The notes: generated by a model from the sequence alone, not told the origin. A stretch of DNA of 64,000 bases from Cohnella sp. GbtcB17 (GCF_019091135.1 NZ_JAGXJW010000008.1:66571-130570); one strand, 5' to 3'. Shown: positions 1-9,053, counted from the first letter of the stretch. Translations and numbers: made by a program.

Positions 1-2465
1 TTCTGCCCGATCCGAACCGCCATCGCGGGCGGCGAATAGCTCATCGAAGGCGCGAGCACCATCCCGACGTACTCCAGGAACGGCCGATAGGCTGCCGGCA
101 CGCCCGCGTCCGTGTCGCCGAATCCCTGCTGGGCGCGGTGCGCGCCGAAGTACATCCAGGACAACAGCGTATGGTCCGCGCCTCTCCAGGTCGGGTCGTT
201 GGCCGAGGTAGCGTCTCCCTTGGACCGGCTCGTGCTGGAGATGAAGTTGCCGTCGATCCAGTCGTTCGCCCACTCGAACCACATGACATCCATCGCCATC
301 TTGACCTTTTGCTTGAAGTCCGGTTCGTCCGAATACTGGTAGAGCGCGTTCAGGCAAAAATACGTCATAAACGTATACTCCGGACTCTCGTACTCCGCCC
401 AGCCGCCGCGTACCGCCGCATCGAGCATCTCCTCGATGTTGGCTCGGTTCGCGCTCTTCAGCGCCGCGCCGGACGCGCCGTTCAGGTCGACGACGTCGGG
501 CAGCAGCTGGCCGACCAGATAGCCCGCCGTATAGTTGCTCATCCGCAGGTTCTCGGTCTGCGGCAGCTTCGCGTACGCGTAACCCGCGAAGTAGCTTTTC
601 ACGTGGCCGATCATCGTGCTGTCCATCTTGTCTTTGGCGAGCAAGTAGGCGTACATTTTGCTGACTGTCTTGTACTGCTCCCAGTCGTAGGTTTGGAACA
701 TCGTGTCGAGCTTCTGCAGGTTGACGGCGACATTCTGACTGTCCACGAGCTGCGCCGCGATCTGCGCGATGTTGGTCACGCCGCCCATCTCGGACATCGA
801 TTTGGTTTTGTTCCAGATCCACTGCTTGCGCGTCTCGACCGTGCCCGGGAACGGCGCGTAGTTGGTGTCCGCCGGCGGAACCTCGCCCACCATGACATGG
901 TCGAACTTCGTCGTGCTGAGCCTGTTGGCGTCATGGCTCGTCAGCGCCAGGCCGATGTATACCGTTTCGGGCAGGTTGACGGCCTCTCTCTTAACGAGAT
1001 TCCAGGCGACTCCGTCAGAAGACTCGTAGCCGCTGATAACATTGCCGACGCGGGTCAACTTCACCCAGTAAGGCGCCGGGGACTTGGTGCCGGACGTCAG
1101 CACCGTGGCCCCTCCTTGCGTCAGGCGATCCTCGAAAATGACCCCGTTCGTCGGCGATACCGCCATCAACGCATGCGGGGATTGGCTCGTAATATTGGCT
1201 CTGATCATGACGCCCGCCTTGGTCCAGGCGACGGTATTGGTCATCTCGCCCACGCGCGCCACGATCTGGCCGTCTCCCGTCCACGGCCGGTACACGTAGT
1301 GAAACGCGTCGTCCGTGCCCCAGATATCGACGCCCGAAGCGCTCACCGTGAACGATTCGTCCGCCGCCGCATAGCTCGCGCTGCCCGGCACGTTGACGGT
1401 GCCGACATCGCGGTCGCCGAACGGCTCCGGCAATCCCGATGCAGACGGGTTGGTCGTTACCGCCAGCGCGGCGCTCTGGGCTGAGGCGTTGCCGGCCGCG
1501 TCACGCGCCTTGACCGTGTATTGATAGGTCTTTTTCGGGGTGAGGCCGATGACGCTATAGCTCGTCGCGGTTCCGGGCGCGGAGCCGGCGAGCTGGCCGT
1601 CCTGATAAACGTCGTAGCGGTTCACGCCGACGTTATCCGTCGAAGCCGTCCACGAGAGGCTGACGCTCGTATCGGTCTTGGAAGCCGCGGCGAGGCCGGT
1701 CGGCGACGACGGCGCCTCGGTGTCCAGGCCGACGTCGTGCGTTGCCTCGTACAGGGCCAGATCGTCGACGACGATGGCTTCGTCGGTGCCGCCGGTATTG
1801 ACCCGTACGCCAAAGGCGATCTTGATCGAGCTGACGAGTCGTTGCCCGCCGTTCGGCACGATCTGGAACCGGTAGGATGCGATATCGTGATCGTTAACCG
1901 TCTTCAGTTCGTTCGGCGTCGTATTGAGATAAGCCGCCGTCCCCGTGATCGTTTGCTTGTCGGGCACCGGAAACCGCGGGACCAGCACGTTGTCGTAGTT
2001 GCCGAATTGCAGCTGGCTGTAAATATCCGCATTGACCGGCTTGTCGCTCGCCGCGCTGCGTCGGAGCCGGTATTCGTATACGAACTCCACCGGCTCCGTC
2101 CCGGTTGGCAGCGAGTAGATCGCGTTGATCCGCGATAGGAGCGCTCCGCTCGACAGTTGATAGTAAAAGTAGCTGCCGGCGTTCGAGCCCAGCGAAGCAT
2201 CGCGGAACTCGACCGCGTTGTTGCCGTTCACCTGCACCACGGACTGCGAAGTCCCCGCTATGTTCGCATCGTACACAAACGGGCTGACGCCGCTGTCGAA
2301 CCCCGTATCCATATCCTGCTTCAACCAATCGACCAGTACCTCTTCTTCGCCGCTTGCGGCAGCCTTGCCTGTGGCCGGCCAATAGCCCAGCGCGAGCGCG
2401 CAGAGCAGCAAGCTGCAGACGGCTTTTCGGGCGATGGCGGCCCATGGGTTCGTTGTTAGGCTCAT
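1..2465 (-). CDS. Large secreted multidomain protein (beta-sandwich, FN3, concanavalin-like, helical C-terminal region), 3' end outside window
   Basis: About 821 codons are visible and the frame is still open at base 1, so the C-terminus is missing. The ATG at 2465 has AGAAGGAGG about 11 bases upstream. It begins with a signal peptide (basic start, hydrophobic stretch near residues 14-28, Ala-rich cleavage region near 35-38). Residues 40-245 look like a beta-rich carbohydrate-binding-like module. Residues 250-338 are a fibronectin type III domain (motifs PSSPTGL, SLSWTAS and TYQYTVKARD). Residues 345-530 resemble a DUF1349/concanavalin-like sandwich. From 545 on the protein is Trp/Tyr-rich and helical, as in alpha/alpha-toroid glycosidases or polysaccharide lyases, but no family is recognised. 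It is the last visible gene of uptake cassette 1, so an extracellular polysaccharide-degrading role is inferred, not shown. Confidence 0.8.
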   Translation of the reverse strand, partial: MSLTTNPWAAIARKAVCSLLLCALALGYWPATGKAAASGEEEVLVDWLKQDMDTGFDSGVSPFVYDANIAGTSQSVVQVNGNNAVEFRDASLGSNAGSYFYYQLSSGALLSRINAIYSLPTGTEPVEFVYEYRLRRSAASDKPVNADIYSQLQFGNYDNVLVPRFPVPDKQTITGTAAYLNTTPNELKTVNDHDIASYRFQIVPNGGQRLVSSIKIAFGVRVNTGGTDEAIVVDDLALYEATHDVGLDTEAPSSPTGLAAASKTDTSVSLSWTASTDNVGVNRYDVYQDGQLAGSAPGTATSYSVIGLTPKKTYQYTVKARDAAGNASAQSAALAVTTNPSASGLPEPFGDRDVGTVNVPGSASYAAADESFTVSASGVDIWGTDDAFHYVYRPWTGDGQIVARVGEMTNTVAWTKAGVMIRANITSQSPHALMAVSPTNGVIFEDRLTQGGATVLTSGTKSPAPYWVKLTRVGNVISGYESSDGVAWNLVKREAVNLPETVYIGLALTSHDANRLSTTKFDHVMVGEVPPADTNYAPFPGTVETRKQWIWNKTKSMSEMGGVTNIAQIAAQLVDSQNVAVNLQKLDTMFQTYDWEQYKTVSKMYAYLLAKDKMDSTMIGHVKSYFAGYAYAKLPQTENLRMSNYTAGYLVGQLLPDVVDLNGASGAALKSANRANIEEMLDAAVRGGWAEYESPEYTFMTYFCLNALYQYSDEPDFKQKVKMAMDVMWFEWANDWIDGNFISSTSRSKGDATSANDPTWRGADHTLLSWMYFGAHRAQQGFGDTDAGVPAAYRPFLEYVGMVLAPSMSYSPPAMAVRIGQ

Positions 2466-2508
2466 TTGTTCGGATAACCTCCTTCTGAATGGGTGTTACC
2501 GATTGCCG

Positions 2509-2522
2509 GGAAAGCGCTTACG
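2509..2522 (-). promoter_or_regulatory. Candidate catabolite-responsive element (cre)
   Basis: GGAAAGCGCTTACG matches the Bacillus cre consensus except at its first and last positions and has the palindromic core AAGCGCTT. It lies about 45 bases upstream of the secreted-protein start at 2465. It suggests CcpA control separate from the upstream operon. This is a pattern match only. Confidence 0.4.
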
Positions 2523-2563
2523 TATAATGGCGGAAGCTGCTGGCTTTATCACCGCCCGGGGGC

Positions 2564-2844
2564 ATAGAGGAAGAAAGTTCCTCTATGCGCAGTTTTCGAG
2601 CTGTCAGCTGGGGCATAGAGGAAGAAAGTTCCTCTATGTGGCGCTAGCGGTCCATCGGCGGGGGGTATAGAGGAAGAAAGTTCCTCTATCGCCTCCCAAA
2701 CCAGCCACCTAGGGCCTGATAGAGAAAAAAAGTTCCTCTATGCGCAGCTTTCGAGCCTCTCGCCGGGGGCATAGAGGAAGAAAGTTCCTTTATGCCCATC
2801 TTTCGAGCTCCTGCCGGGGGCATAGAGGAAGAAAGTTCCGCTAT
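2564..2844. repeat. Tandem hairpin array, family A, six copies
   Basis: Six hairpin units start at 2564, 2615, 2667, 2719, 2771 and 2822 (period 51-52). Each has 9-bp arms ATAGAGGAA and TTCCTCTAT around a GAAAG loop. Linkers of 28-29 bases come in two types: one with a TTTCGAGC core and a G-run, the other with CCCAAACCAGC and CACC. The second linker type is also found in the array at 53003-53230. Copies 4-6 carry single arm changes: G to A in copy 4, a change giving G-U pairing in copy 5, and one giving A opposite G in copy 6. The array fills the gap between the epimerase-like gene and the secreted-protein gene of cassette 1. It is not CRISPR because the linkers resemble one another and no cas gene is near. 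Confidence 0.9.
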
Positions 2845-2877
2845 TCTCCCCCGAGCGGCCCCGTGGCTTGGTTTGCG

Positions 2878-3870
2878 CTAATGCTGCTCCACGCGCAAGT
2901 TTAACCAGAACCGCCGTTCCTCCTGCGGGGCCAGCGAGATGCAGTTGCCGTGGCGCATACAATCTTCGATATCCGAGTACCATGATGTCGACGGTTCGAG
3001 CGCCACCGTGTACAATTCGTCGTCGGTGTTCGACCAGTATCGAAGGCACGGGAAGACGCGGTGGTCCCATTCCAGCGTCAGCTTCACGTTCAGCGCCGGC
3101 TGATAGATGCCCGCATAGCCCTCCTCCAGATTGTTCAGCGGCATGTAGCAGGTCTCGCCGTCCGAAGCTGGCGGGTCGACCACTCTCAGGTCCTTCTTTT
3201 TCCCGCTCGGCAAGCTTACCGCTTCCACAGGCTCTGCGAAGCTTGCGGCCGAAGCTTCCCGATCGCGCTCGTATCGCAGCACGTTAAACGCGCGACAGCC
3301 CTTCGGCAGCAGCACCTCGGCCCTTTCGCTCACCAGCGGGCTGCCGAATGCCGGATGATGCGTCCATATAAAATGGACGTCATCGCGCCCGACGTTGACG
3401 ACGCGCTCGGCGATGCGCAGAACGCTGTCGCCCGCCGCCAGCGAGATCGTTTTTTCCACGGCCAGCGGCGCAAAAGGCAGCGTCAAACGACAGCGCAGCG
3501 TCACGCGCGATCCGCCTTCTTCCTCGATGGCGTACGTCCAAGGCACGCCGGCCGATTCGCCCTCCCGGTCCCGTCCAACCTCCAGCCGGCCCTCGTCGAA
3601 CGAAGCCCGGTTCGGCAAAATTTCCTGCCAGCCGCCCGGATAGCCTTCGGCGTAATGCCTCAGTCTGTTTTTCCTCAAATCCCTCCCTTCGCAGAGCGAC
3701 AAGCCGGCCCTCGTCTTCATCAACAGCTGCAAATTCAGCGGCTTGTAAATCAGCTCCCAAATATCGGTGCCCTTGCCTACCAGAATTACGGCGCTCAGCC
3801 ATTCGTTCTCCAGCCTCACCCCCTCGATGCCGTTTACCGCGACGGTCGTCGCGACGCAAGGACCTTTCAT
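2878..3870 (-). CDS. Aldose 1-epimerase-like (galactose mutarotase superfamily) protein
   Basis: 330 residues. The ATG at 3870 is chosen over an upstream in-frame ATG because AAGGAGG lies just before it. The protein has the beta-sandwich character of the mutarotase superfamily (paired acidic/aromatic strands, and the IWTHHPAF segment near residue 195, comparable to the NHPYF region of galactose mutarotase). Related DUF4432-type proteins bind or epimerise sugars in the cytoplasm; no signal peptide is seen. It follows the cassette 1 binding-protein gene and precedes a secreted carbohydrate-active protein, which fits processing of an imported sugar. The exact reaction cannot be assigned. Confidence 0.7.
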   Translation of the reverse strand: MKGPCVATTVAVNGIEGVRLENEWLSAVILVGKGTDIWELIYKPLNLQLLMKTRAGLSLCEGRDLRKNRLRHYAEGYPGGWQEILPNRASFDEGRLEVGRDREGESAGVPWTYAIEEEGGSRVTLRCRLTLPFAPLAVEKTISLAAGDSVLRIAERVVNVGRDDVHFIWTHHPAFGSPLVSERAEVLLPKGCRAFNVLRYERDREASAASFAEPVEAVSLPSGKKKDLRVVDPPASDGETCYMPLNNLEEGYAGIYQPALNVKLTLEWDHRVFPCLRYWSNTDDELYTVALEPSTSWYSDIEDCMRHGNCISLAPQEERRFWLNLRVEQH

Positions 3871-3958
3871 CCGGCTGTGCCTCCTTGGCGCCCTTCTCTT
3901 CCATTCAAATTTGGAGGGAATCCGGCACGAGCCGCTGCCGAATCCCCTTCCCATTGCG

Positions 3959-3975
3959 CGACTGCTTCGCAGTCG
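3959..3975 (-). other. Intercistronic hairpin downstream of binding-protein gene
   Basis: A perfect 7-bp stem CGACTGC/GCAGTCG with a 3-base loop, 31 bases past the binding-protein stop codon and before the epimerase-like gene. There is no T-tract, so mRNA 3'-end protection or partial attenuation is likelier than full termination. Confidence 0.5.
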
Positions 3976-4005
3976 AATTCCCCGATGCCTACCGCTCCCG
4001 ACGCC

Positions 4006-5592
4006 TTACTTCTTCTGCGCCAGGAAAGCATCAATCTGCTTTTGCAGCTCAACCTGGATCTTCTTGGCGTTGGCCGCGCCTTCCTTCTTCAGCGAAGCCC
4101 ATGTGCTGTCCGGATCGGTGACGCCGTCGAACAGCGAGTTGTAGTACTTGGCCTCCGTCGCGTTGTAGAGCGAGATCTCGTTCATGACCGGGGTCGGATC
4201 GAACGAGAAGCCGGTGAGGATGCTCGGCGTCAGGTTGGCGGCGTCCTTGTTGAACTGGTAGTGCTTGATCGTCTCTTCGTCGAAACCGGCGTTCAGGCGG
4301 TCCGTCGTCGGATTCCAAACCCATGCGTACGGGAAATACGAATAGTCGGTGCCGATCTGCTTGTACTGGTCCTCGCCGACCGCTTCGTAGTTTTTGCCTT
4401 CGATGCCGTAGGCGAGCAGGTCGTAGTTTTCCTTCTGCGCGGTCCAGTTGAGGAACATCATGGCGCGCTCTTTGTTTTTGCTCACCTTCGGGATCGCCTG
4501 GAAGTTTGCCTGCTTGAAGTTGGTGATGTTCGCGCCCTTCTCCATCTTCATGAAGGTGACCGCCTCCAGCTCCGCGCCGGGTACGTTCTTGGCGAGCGCC
4601 GTGTTCAGGCTGGACGGCACGCCGAATTCGTTGTATACGGCCGCCCCTACCTTGCCGGAGTTGATGACCGAGTCGATGTCCTTGAGCGCCAGCACGTCCG
4701 GGTGGATCAGGCCGTCCGTGTACAGCTTTCTGGCGTCCTGAACCCAGGACCAGATCGTAGGCTCCATCTCGTCGAACAGGTTGTAAACCTTGCCGTCGTT
4801 GTTCTTGTAGTAGAGCACGAGGCTCTGGCCGAGCGCGTCGGAACGGATGAACTGCGGGTACTCCATGTATTCCCGGAATGCGCCCCAGGCCTGGTCCGTC
4901 GAAGCGCCTTGACCGTACGCGAGCAGCGGGATGACGTCTTTTTCGTTTTCCTTGACCTTGTAGGCGTATTGGATCAGTTCGTCGTAGGTTTTGATCGGCT
5001 GCAGCCCGTACTTCTCGCGCAAGTCCTTGCGGACGAGATACGTCCGGCCGGCCAGGTGCGTGTTGCCCAGAGGCAGGCCGTAAATCTTGCCCTGGAACTT
5101 GTTGGCGTCGAACATCTGCTGCGAACGCACCTTGATCGCGTCCTGCCCGTACTGCTGCAGCAGATCGTCCATCGGCTCGTAGTAGCCCGCGCTGATCATC
5201 TGCTCCATATGGAGCCACGGCGCGTCGAAAATCAAATCGACATTTTCGCCCGATGCGAGCATGACCTGCGTCTTCTGCGCGAGATCCGACCAGGGCACGA
5301 ACACCAGGTCGAGCTTGACGTTGATATTGTCGGCCATGCGCTTCTCGGCTTCCTTGATAATGACGTCCATGTCCGCAGGCCGGTCGCCCGGCATGACGAT
5401 CTTAAGCGTCACCGGATCCAGCTTGGTCGCCTTGCTCCCTTCGGATGCGGCAGCGGACGAGGCCGGGGCGGTGGACGAAGCGCTGCCGGCGCCCCCCGCA
5501 TTCGAGTCGTTCGATTTGGAGCTGCAGCCGGCGAGGGTAGCCGCGAAGGCCGAGGCGACCATGAGCGCGGTCAGGCTTTTTCTGGTTTTCAT
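4006..5592 (-). CDS. Extracellular sugar-binding lipoprotein of ABC transporter, cassette 1
   Basis: 528 residues. The N-terminus is a lipoprotein signal (MKTRKSLTAL start, lipobox LAGC with Cys at about residue 22) followed by a Ser/Ala/Gly-rich tether. The mature part is a LplA-type solute-binding protein with the segments GENVDLIFDAPWLH and RKDLREKYG that also occur in the paralogue at 32558-34129. The ATG at 5592 has AGGAGG about 10 bases upstream. It would capture an oligosaccharide or glycan fragment at the outer membrane face and deliver it to the two permeases encoded just upstream in the operon. The ligand is unknown. The unusual order permease-permease-binding protein is shared with cassette 2. 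Confidence 0.9.
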   Translation of the reverse strand: MKTRKSLTALMVASAFAATLAGCSSKSNDSNAGGAGSASSTAPASSAAASEGSKATKLDPVTLKIVMPGDRPADMDVIIKEAEKRMADNINVKLDLVFVPWSDLAQKTQVMLASGENVDLIFDAPWLHMEQMISAGYYEPMDDLLQQYGQDAIKVRSQQMFDANKFQGKIYGLPLGNTHLAGRTYLVRKDLREKYGLQPIKTYDELIQYAYKVKENEKDVIPLLAYGQGASTDQAWGAFREYMEYPQFIRSDALGQSLVLYYKNNDGKVYNLFDEMEPTIWSWVQDARKLYTDGLIHPDVLALKDIDSVINSGKVGAAVYNEFGVPSSLNTALAKNVPGAELEAVTFMKMEKGANITNFKQANFQAIPKVSKNKERAMMFLNWTAQKENYDLLAYGIEGKNYEAVGEDQYKQIGTDYSYFPYAWVWNPTTDRLNAGFDEETIKHYQFNKDAANLTPSILTGFSFDPTPVMNEISLYNATEAKYYNSLFDGVTDPDSTWASLKKEGAANAKKIQVELQKQIDAFLAQKK

Positions 5593-5651
5593 TGCTGTGA
5601 CCTCCTAGAGTGGTGGTGATCTATTCTCAACCGGATGTCTCCGAATCAAGA

Positions 5652-6599
5652 CTAACCTTTCAGCGCGCCGATTGTAATGCCCTTGACGAAATATCGCTGA
5701 ATAAACGGATACAGCAGGAAAATCGGTCCGATCGTGACGCATACGGTCGCCAGCTGGACGCTGTACGTCGGCAGCGGCTGTCCGTAGTTCGTCTGGCTGC
5801 CGCCGACATAAGCGCCGATGTTGATGTTGGAGATGAGCTGGCGGATCATGATCTGCAGCGGATGCAGCTTGTAATCGTCGATGAACAGGAGCGCGAGGAA
5901 AAAGTCGTTCCAGTATTGCAGCGCGTAGAATAGGCCTACGGTCGCGATGACCGGCTTCGAGATCGGCAGGATGATGCCGAAGAAGATGCGCAGATCGTTC
6001 GCGCCGTCCACGGTCGCGGCTTCGTTGATCTCGTAGGGCAGCGTCCGGAAAAACGACACCATGATGAAGGCGAAGAAGGGGTTCAGCAGGTACGGCAGAA
6101 TGAGCGCCCAGAGCGTATCCTTCAGATGCAGCCAGTTGGCGATCAGAATGTAGAAGCCGACCAGCCCCGCGCCGAAAATCATCGTGAAATAGGTCAGGAA
6201 GGACAGCGCGCTGCGGTACTTCACTTTCGGATGCGCGAGCACGTAGGCGTACATGGCCGTGATCAGCACGGCGAGCACGGTGCCGGCTACCGTGACGGTC
6301 GTCGAGACCATGTAGCTGCTGGCCACCTGCTTGCCGCGGAATAAGAACTCGTAGGCGCCGGTGGAGAAAATTTTAGGGATCAGCTGATAGCCGTAACGCT
6401 TGATCGCGGACTCGTCGGCGAACGAGTTGATCGCCACGATCCAGAAGGGCAGCAGACAGACGAGCGCGAACAGCCCGGTGAAGGCGTAGATGAAGCCCAC
6501 GAACGCCTTTTCCGACGGGGAGCGGTCCGCCTTGATCTTCATGGCCTTGCCGGCTCGGCCAAGCTTGCCGGATGGGGCCTGGGTGATGGAGCTTTCCAT
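5652..6599 (-). CDS. Carbohydrate ABC transporter permease, LplC/MalG type, cassette 1
   Basis: 315 residues with about six membrane segments. Binding-protein-dependent permeases carry an EAA loop; here it reads NEAATVDGANDLRIFFGIILP near residue 200. The C-terminal YFVKGITIGALKG is typical of LplC-type permeases. The start at 6599 has an AAAGGCGG site upstream; an internal ATG nearer the first membrane helix is possible. It pairs with the permease at 6637-7548 and the binding protein at 4006-5592. No ATP-binding subunit is encoded here, so a shared MsmK-type ATPase elsewhere is expected. Confidence 0.9.
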   Translation of the reverse strand: MESSITQAPSGKLGRAGKAMKIKADRSPSEKAFVGFIYAFTGLFALVCLLPFWIVAINSFADESAIKRYGYQLIPKIFSTGAYEFLFRGKQVASSYMVSTTVTVAGTVLAVLITAMYAYVLAHPKVKYRSALSFLTYFTMIFGAGLVGFYILIANWLHLKDTLWALILPYLLNPFFAFIMVSFFRTLPYEINEAATVDGANDLRIFFGIILPISKPVIATVGLFYALQYWNDFFLALLFIDDYKLHPLQIMIRQLISNINIGAYVGGSQTNYGQPLPTYSVQLATVCVTIGPIFLLYPFIQRYFVKGITIGALKG

Positions 6600-6636
6600 G
6601 CGTGATTGCCGCCTTTCTATCGGAAAAATCCGGAGT

Positions 6637-7548
6637 TTAAAATAAGCTGGAGTCTTTGTCGATCCGTCTGGCGATGGCGTTAAAGATCACGATCGTCACG
6701 AGCCCCATCACCGACTGGTACATAATGATGGCCGAGGACTTGCTGAAGTCGCCCAACTGACGTAGCGCCCGGTACGAGTACGTATCGATGACGTCCGTCG
6801 TCGGATACAGCGGCGCGGTGTCGCCGACGATGCCGTAGATCATGCCGAAGTCGCCGTAGAAGATCCGTCCGACGCCGAGCAGCGCGAGCACGATGAGCAC
6901 GTTGCGGATGAGCGGTATGGTAATGTGGATAATCTGCTGGAACCTGGTCGCCCCGTCGATCTTGGCGCTCTCGTAGTACTCGCCCGAGATGCCCGTGATT
7001 GCCGCGAGGAAGATGATCGAATAGTAACCGGCGAATTTCCACACATAGATGAATGTCAGCACGCCCGGCCAGATGCCCGGCTTCAGATACCAGTTCTGCG
7101 GATCCATCCCGTTGTCGATCAGCAAGCTGTTCAGGATGCCGTCCGTCGTATTGAGGAAGGCGAACGTCATCATGCTGACGACCAGCCATGAGATGAAGTA
7201 GGGCAGGAAAATGAGCGACTGCGCGATCTTTTTATAAAGCCGGCTCTGAATCTCGTTCAGGAAGATCGCCAGAAGCAGCGCGATGCCGAGGCCGCAGACG
7301 ATAAACAGTCCGTTCAGAAACACCGTGTTGAACGTCACCTTGTACCAGTCGCTGCTCATGAAGAAAAATTTGAAATTGTCGAAGCCGACCCACTCGCTCC
7401 CCCATAGTCCGTCGGCGAGCCGGTATTTTTTGAACGCGATCAGGTGGCCCGCCATGGGCACGTAGGCGAACACGATCAGAAACAACAGACCGGGCAGCGC
7501 GAGCACGTATAAATATTTGTTGCGTACGATTTCTCTTACGATGGGCAC
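6637..7548 (-). CDS. ABC transporter permease, LplB type, cassette 1 (GTG start)
   Basis: 303 residues from a GTG at 7548. The frame stays open for another 79 codons upstream, but the GTG is preferred: it has GGAGAGGAGAAGG just upstream, and the resulting N-terminus (IVREIVRNKYLYVLALPG) aligns end to end with the paralogue at 35138-36052. The protein has about six membrane helices and the EAA-type loop ESAKIDGATRFQQIIHITIP. It is the first gene of the cassette 1 operon and forms a heterodimer with the LplC-type permease in the cytoplasmic membrane. Confidence 0.9.
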   Translation of the reverse strand: MPIVREIVRNKYLYVLALPGLLFLIVFAYVPMAGHLIAFKKYRLADGLWGSEWVGFDNFKFFFMSSDWYKVTFNTVFLNGLFIVCGLGIALLLAIFLNEIQSRLYKKIAQSLIFLPYFISWLVVSMMTFAFLNTTDGILNSLLIDNGMDPQNWYLKPGIWPGVLTFIYVWKFAGYYSIIFLAAITGISGEYYESAKIDGATRFQQIIHITIPLIRNVLIVLALLGVGRIFYGDFGMIYGIVGDTAPLYPTTDVIDTYSYRALRQLGDFSKSSAIIMYQSVMGLVTIVIFNAIARRIDKDSSLF

Positions 7549-7796
7549 CTTGAATCCCTTCTCCTCTCCTGCTGGCTGCGTTTGATTGGCGATGTCCCAA
7601 GAATAGGGCGCGCCGGAGCGGTCTGTATAGTTCTCGTTCGGGAAGTCGGGCGGAAGCGGCGTGCTGCATGCGGAAAAAGCCCGCGGCGGCGCGGGTTCGT
7701 CAAGGTGCTGAATCCGGAAATCGGGTTCGCAAACGGGAAATCGGACCGGAAATCCGAGCCGTTCGAGCTTAAATCTGTACCGCATCCGTACCGAAT

Positions 7797-7815
7797 CTTT
7801 AGAAAACCTTTAGAA
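7797..7815 (+). promoter_or_regulatory. Direct repeat, candidate OmpR-type regulator site (in divergent region 7549-7885)
   Basis: CTTTAGAA occurs twice exactly 11 bases apart (7797-7804 and 7808-7815), the spacing used by OmpR/PhoB-family dimers. A weak -10 (TATTTT, 7834-7839) lies 18 bases beyond the second copy, which would place that copy at the -35. The site precedes the plus-strand operon that itself encodes an OmpR-type regulator, so autoregulation is plausible. The rest of the 337-base divergent region should also hold the cassette 1 promoter, but no convincing minus-strand -35/-10 was seen. Confidence 0.45.
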
Positions 7816-7885
7816 GTCTCCCCCCTCGCGCCTTATTTTTGACGGTTAAGCTGAAGACCGACAAACAGAAGGAGGTCGAGCGGAA

Positions 7886-8464
7886 ATGGGACTGTTCAAC
7901 GAGGAGAGCCGCGCGTTCGCGCGCAAGTTCATGGAGAATCCGGGGCAGGTCGGCAGTCTTGTGCCGAGCTCCGCTCGCCTGGCGCGGGCCATGGCCGGGG
8001 AGATCGATTGGGGCAAAGCGCGAGCCGTGGCGGAGCTCGGATCGGGGACGGGCGCGATCACGCGGGAGATCGCGAGGCGGCGGGAGCCCGGCACGAGCAT
8101 CTATCTGTTCGAAAAGGACGCCGAGATGCGGCGGCGGCTCCGCGAACGCTACCCGGACTTCCGCTGCTTCAGCGACGCGGCCGGCATGGCGGATACGCTG
8201 AGACGCGACGGGAGCGGCGGGCTGGACGCCATCGTGAGCGGCCTGCCGTTCTTCAACTTTCCGCAGCCGCTGCGGGACCGGCTGCTCGCGCAGATCGTCG
8301 ATTCGCTGAAGCCCGGCGGCCTGTTCGTAGCTTTCCAGTATTCGCTCCAGATGCGCGGACAGCTGGCCCGGCGGCTTGCGATCCTGCGCATCCGCTTCGT
8401 GCCGCTCAATCTGCCGCCGGCGTTCGTCTATGTGTGCCGCAAAAAAGATGACGGCGATGAGTAG
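7886..8464 (+). CDS. Class I SAM-dependent methyltransferase, PmtA-like (phospholipid N-methyltransferase family)
   Basis: 192 residues. ATG at 7886 with GGAGGTCG about 10 bases upstream. The SAM-binding motif I is AELGSGTGAITREI (residues 48-61), followed by the acidic end of strand 2 (YLFEKD). The N-terminal segment FARKFMENPGQVGSLVPSS is typical of proteins annotated as PmtA-like phospholipid methyltransferases or rRNA-adenine-methyltransferase-like enzymes. The substrate is not determined by sequence. It overlaps the downstream DedA gene and is the first gene of a four-gene operon with a two-component system, so lipid modification or an envelope stress response is inferred. Confidence 0.8.
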   Translation: MGLFNEESRAFARKFMENPGQVGSLVPSSARLARAMAGEIDWGKARAVAELGSGTGAITREIARRREPGTSIYLFEKDAEMRRRLRERYPDFRCFSDAAGMADTLRRDGSGGLDAIVSGLPFFNFPQPLRDRLLAQIVDSLKPGGLFVAFQYSLQMRGQLARRLAILRIRFVPLNLPPAFVYVCRKKDDGDE

Positions 8465-9053
8465 CCTTCCGTTCCTCCCTTATATCGAGCAATTCGGCTA
8501 CGCCGCGCTGTTCTTCGCGCTGTGGCTCGGCATGATCAGCCTGCCGATCCCGAACGAAGCGATCGTCGTCGCGGGAGGCGCGGCCGCGGGCACGGGCCTG
8601 CTCGCTCCGCTGCCGGCGCTGGCCTTCACGGCGCTCGGCATTGCCTCGGGGTTGACCTTTAGCTATTATATGGGAAGAATCGCCGGTCCCGCCGTGCTCG
8701 GGCGGTTCGCGCGCGGCGGGCGGCGGGCGAAGTATGCGGCTGCCGCGCGCGGAATGATCGCGCGGCACGGCAGCCTCGCGCTTTGCTTCAGCTACTTCCT
8801 GCCGGTCGTCCGCCATCTGCTGCCGTTCACGGCTGGCGTGAGCCGCATGCCTTACCGCCGCTTCGCCCTGTACGCCTATCCCGCGGGCGCGCTCTGGACC
8901 TGTCTCTACTTCGCTTCGGGGCTTGCCCTGGGCGGGCAGGCCGGACGGATCGTCGGCTTCGCGCAGCGGCATGGTCCGCAGGCGCTGTGGCTGGCGTTTG
9001 CGCTGACGGCGTCGTACGTCATCATCAGGAGAGGAATGCCGGCCCATGAATAA
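8457..9053 (+). CDS. DedA family membrane protein
   Basis: 198 residues from the ATG at 8457; an in-frame ATG at 8448 is an alternative. Either start overlaps the methyltransferase stop, implying translational coupling. The protein has several hydrophobic helices and the DedA (VTT/SNARE-associated) features: LPIPNEAIVVAGG near residue 30, and the YFLPVVRHLLPFTAGVSRM segment near residue 120 with its conserved Arg and Gly. DedA proteins act in the cytoplasmic membrane, and some are lipid-carrier flippases such as undecaprenyl-phosphate translocases. Placement beside a putative phospholipid methyltransferase and a sensor kinase supports an envelope-maintenance role. Confidence 0.88.
   Translation: MSSLPFLPYIEQFGYAALFFALWLGMISLPIPNEAIVVAGGAAAGTGLLAPLPALAFTALGIASGLTFSYYMGRIAGPAVLGRFARGGRRAKYAAAARGMIARHGSLALCFSYFLPVVRHLLPFTAGVSRMPYRRFALYAYPAGALWTCLYFASGLALGGQAGRIVGFAQRHGPQALWLAFALTASYVIIRRGMPAHE

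Noticed and set aside
138-1484. Long plus-strand frame opposite the secreted multidomain protein
   Set aside because: Antisense shadow; the minus strand encodes FN3 and signal-peptide features.
2564-2844. CRISPR-like look of array A (palindromic 23-base units separated by 28-29 bases)
   Set aside because: The linkers are similar to one another and recur in the array at 53003, units carry substitutions in the arms, and no cas genes are present.
3061-5619. Very long plus-strand open frame opposite the epimerase-like and binding-protein genes
   Set aside because: High-GC codon bias on the minus strand keeps the antisense frame open; the translated product is Arg/Val/Leu-rich with no domain.
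7549-7785. N-terminal extension of the cassette 1 LplB-type permease
   Set aside because: GTG 7548 has a good ribosome binding site and matches the paralogue's start; the extension has no membrane or signal character.
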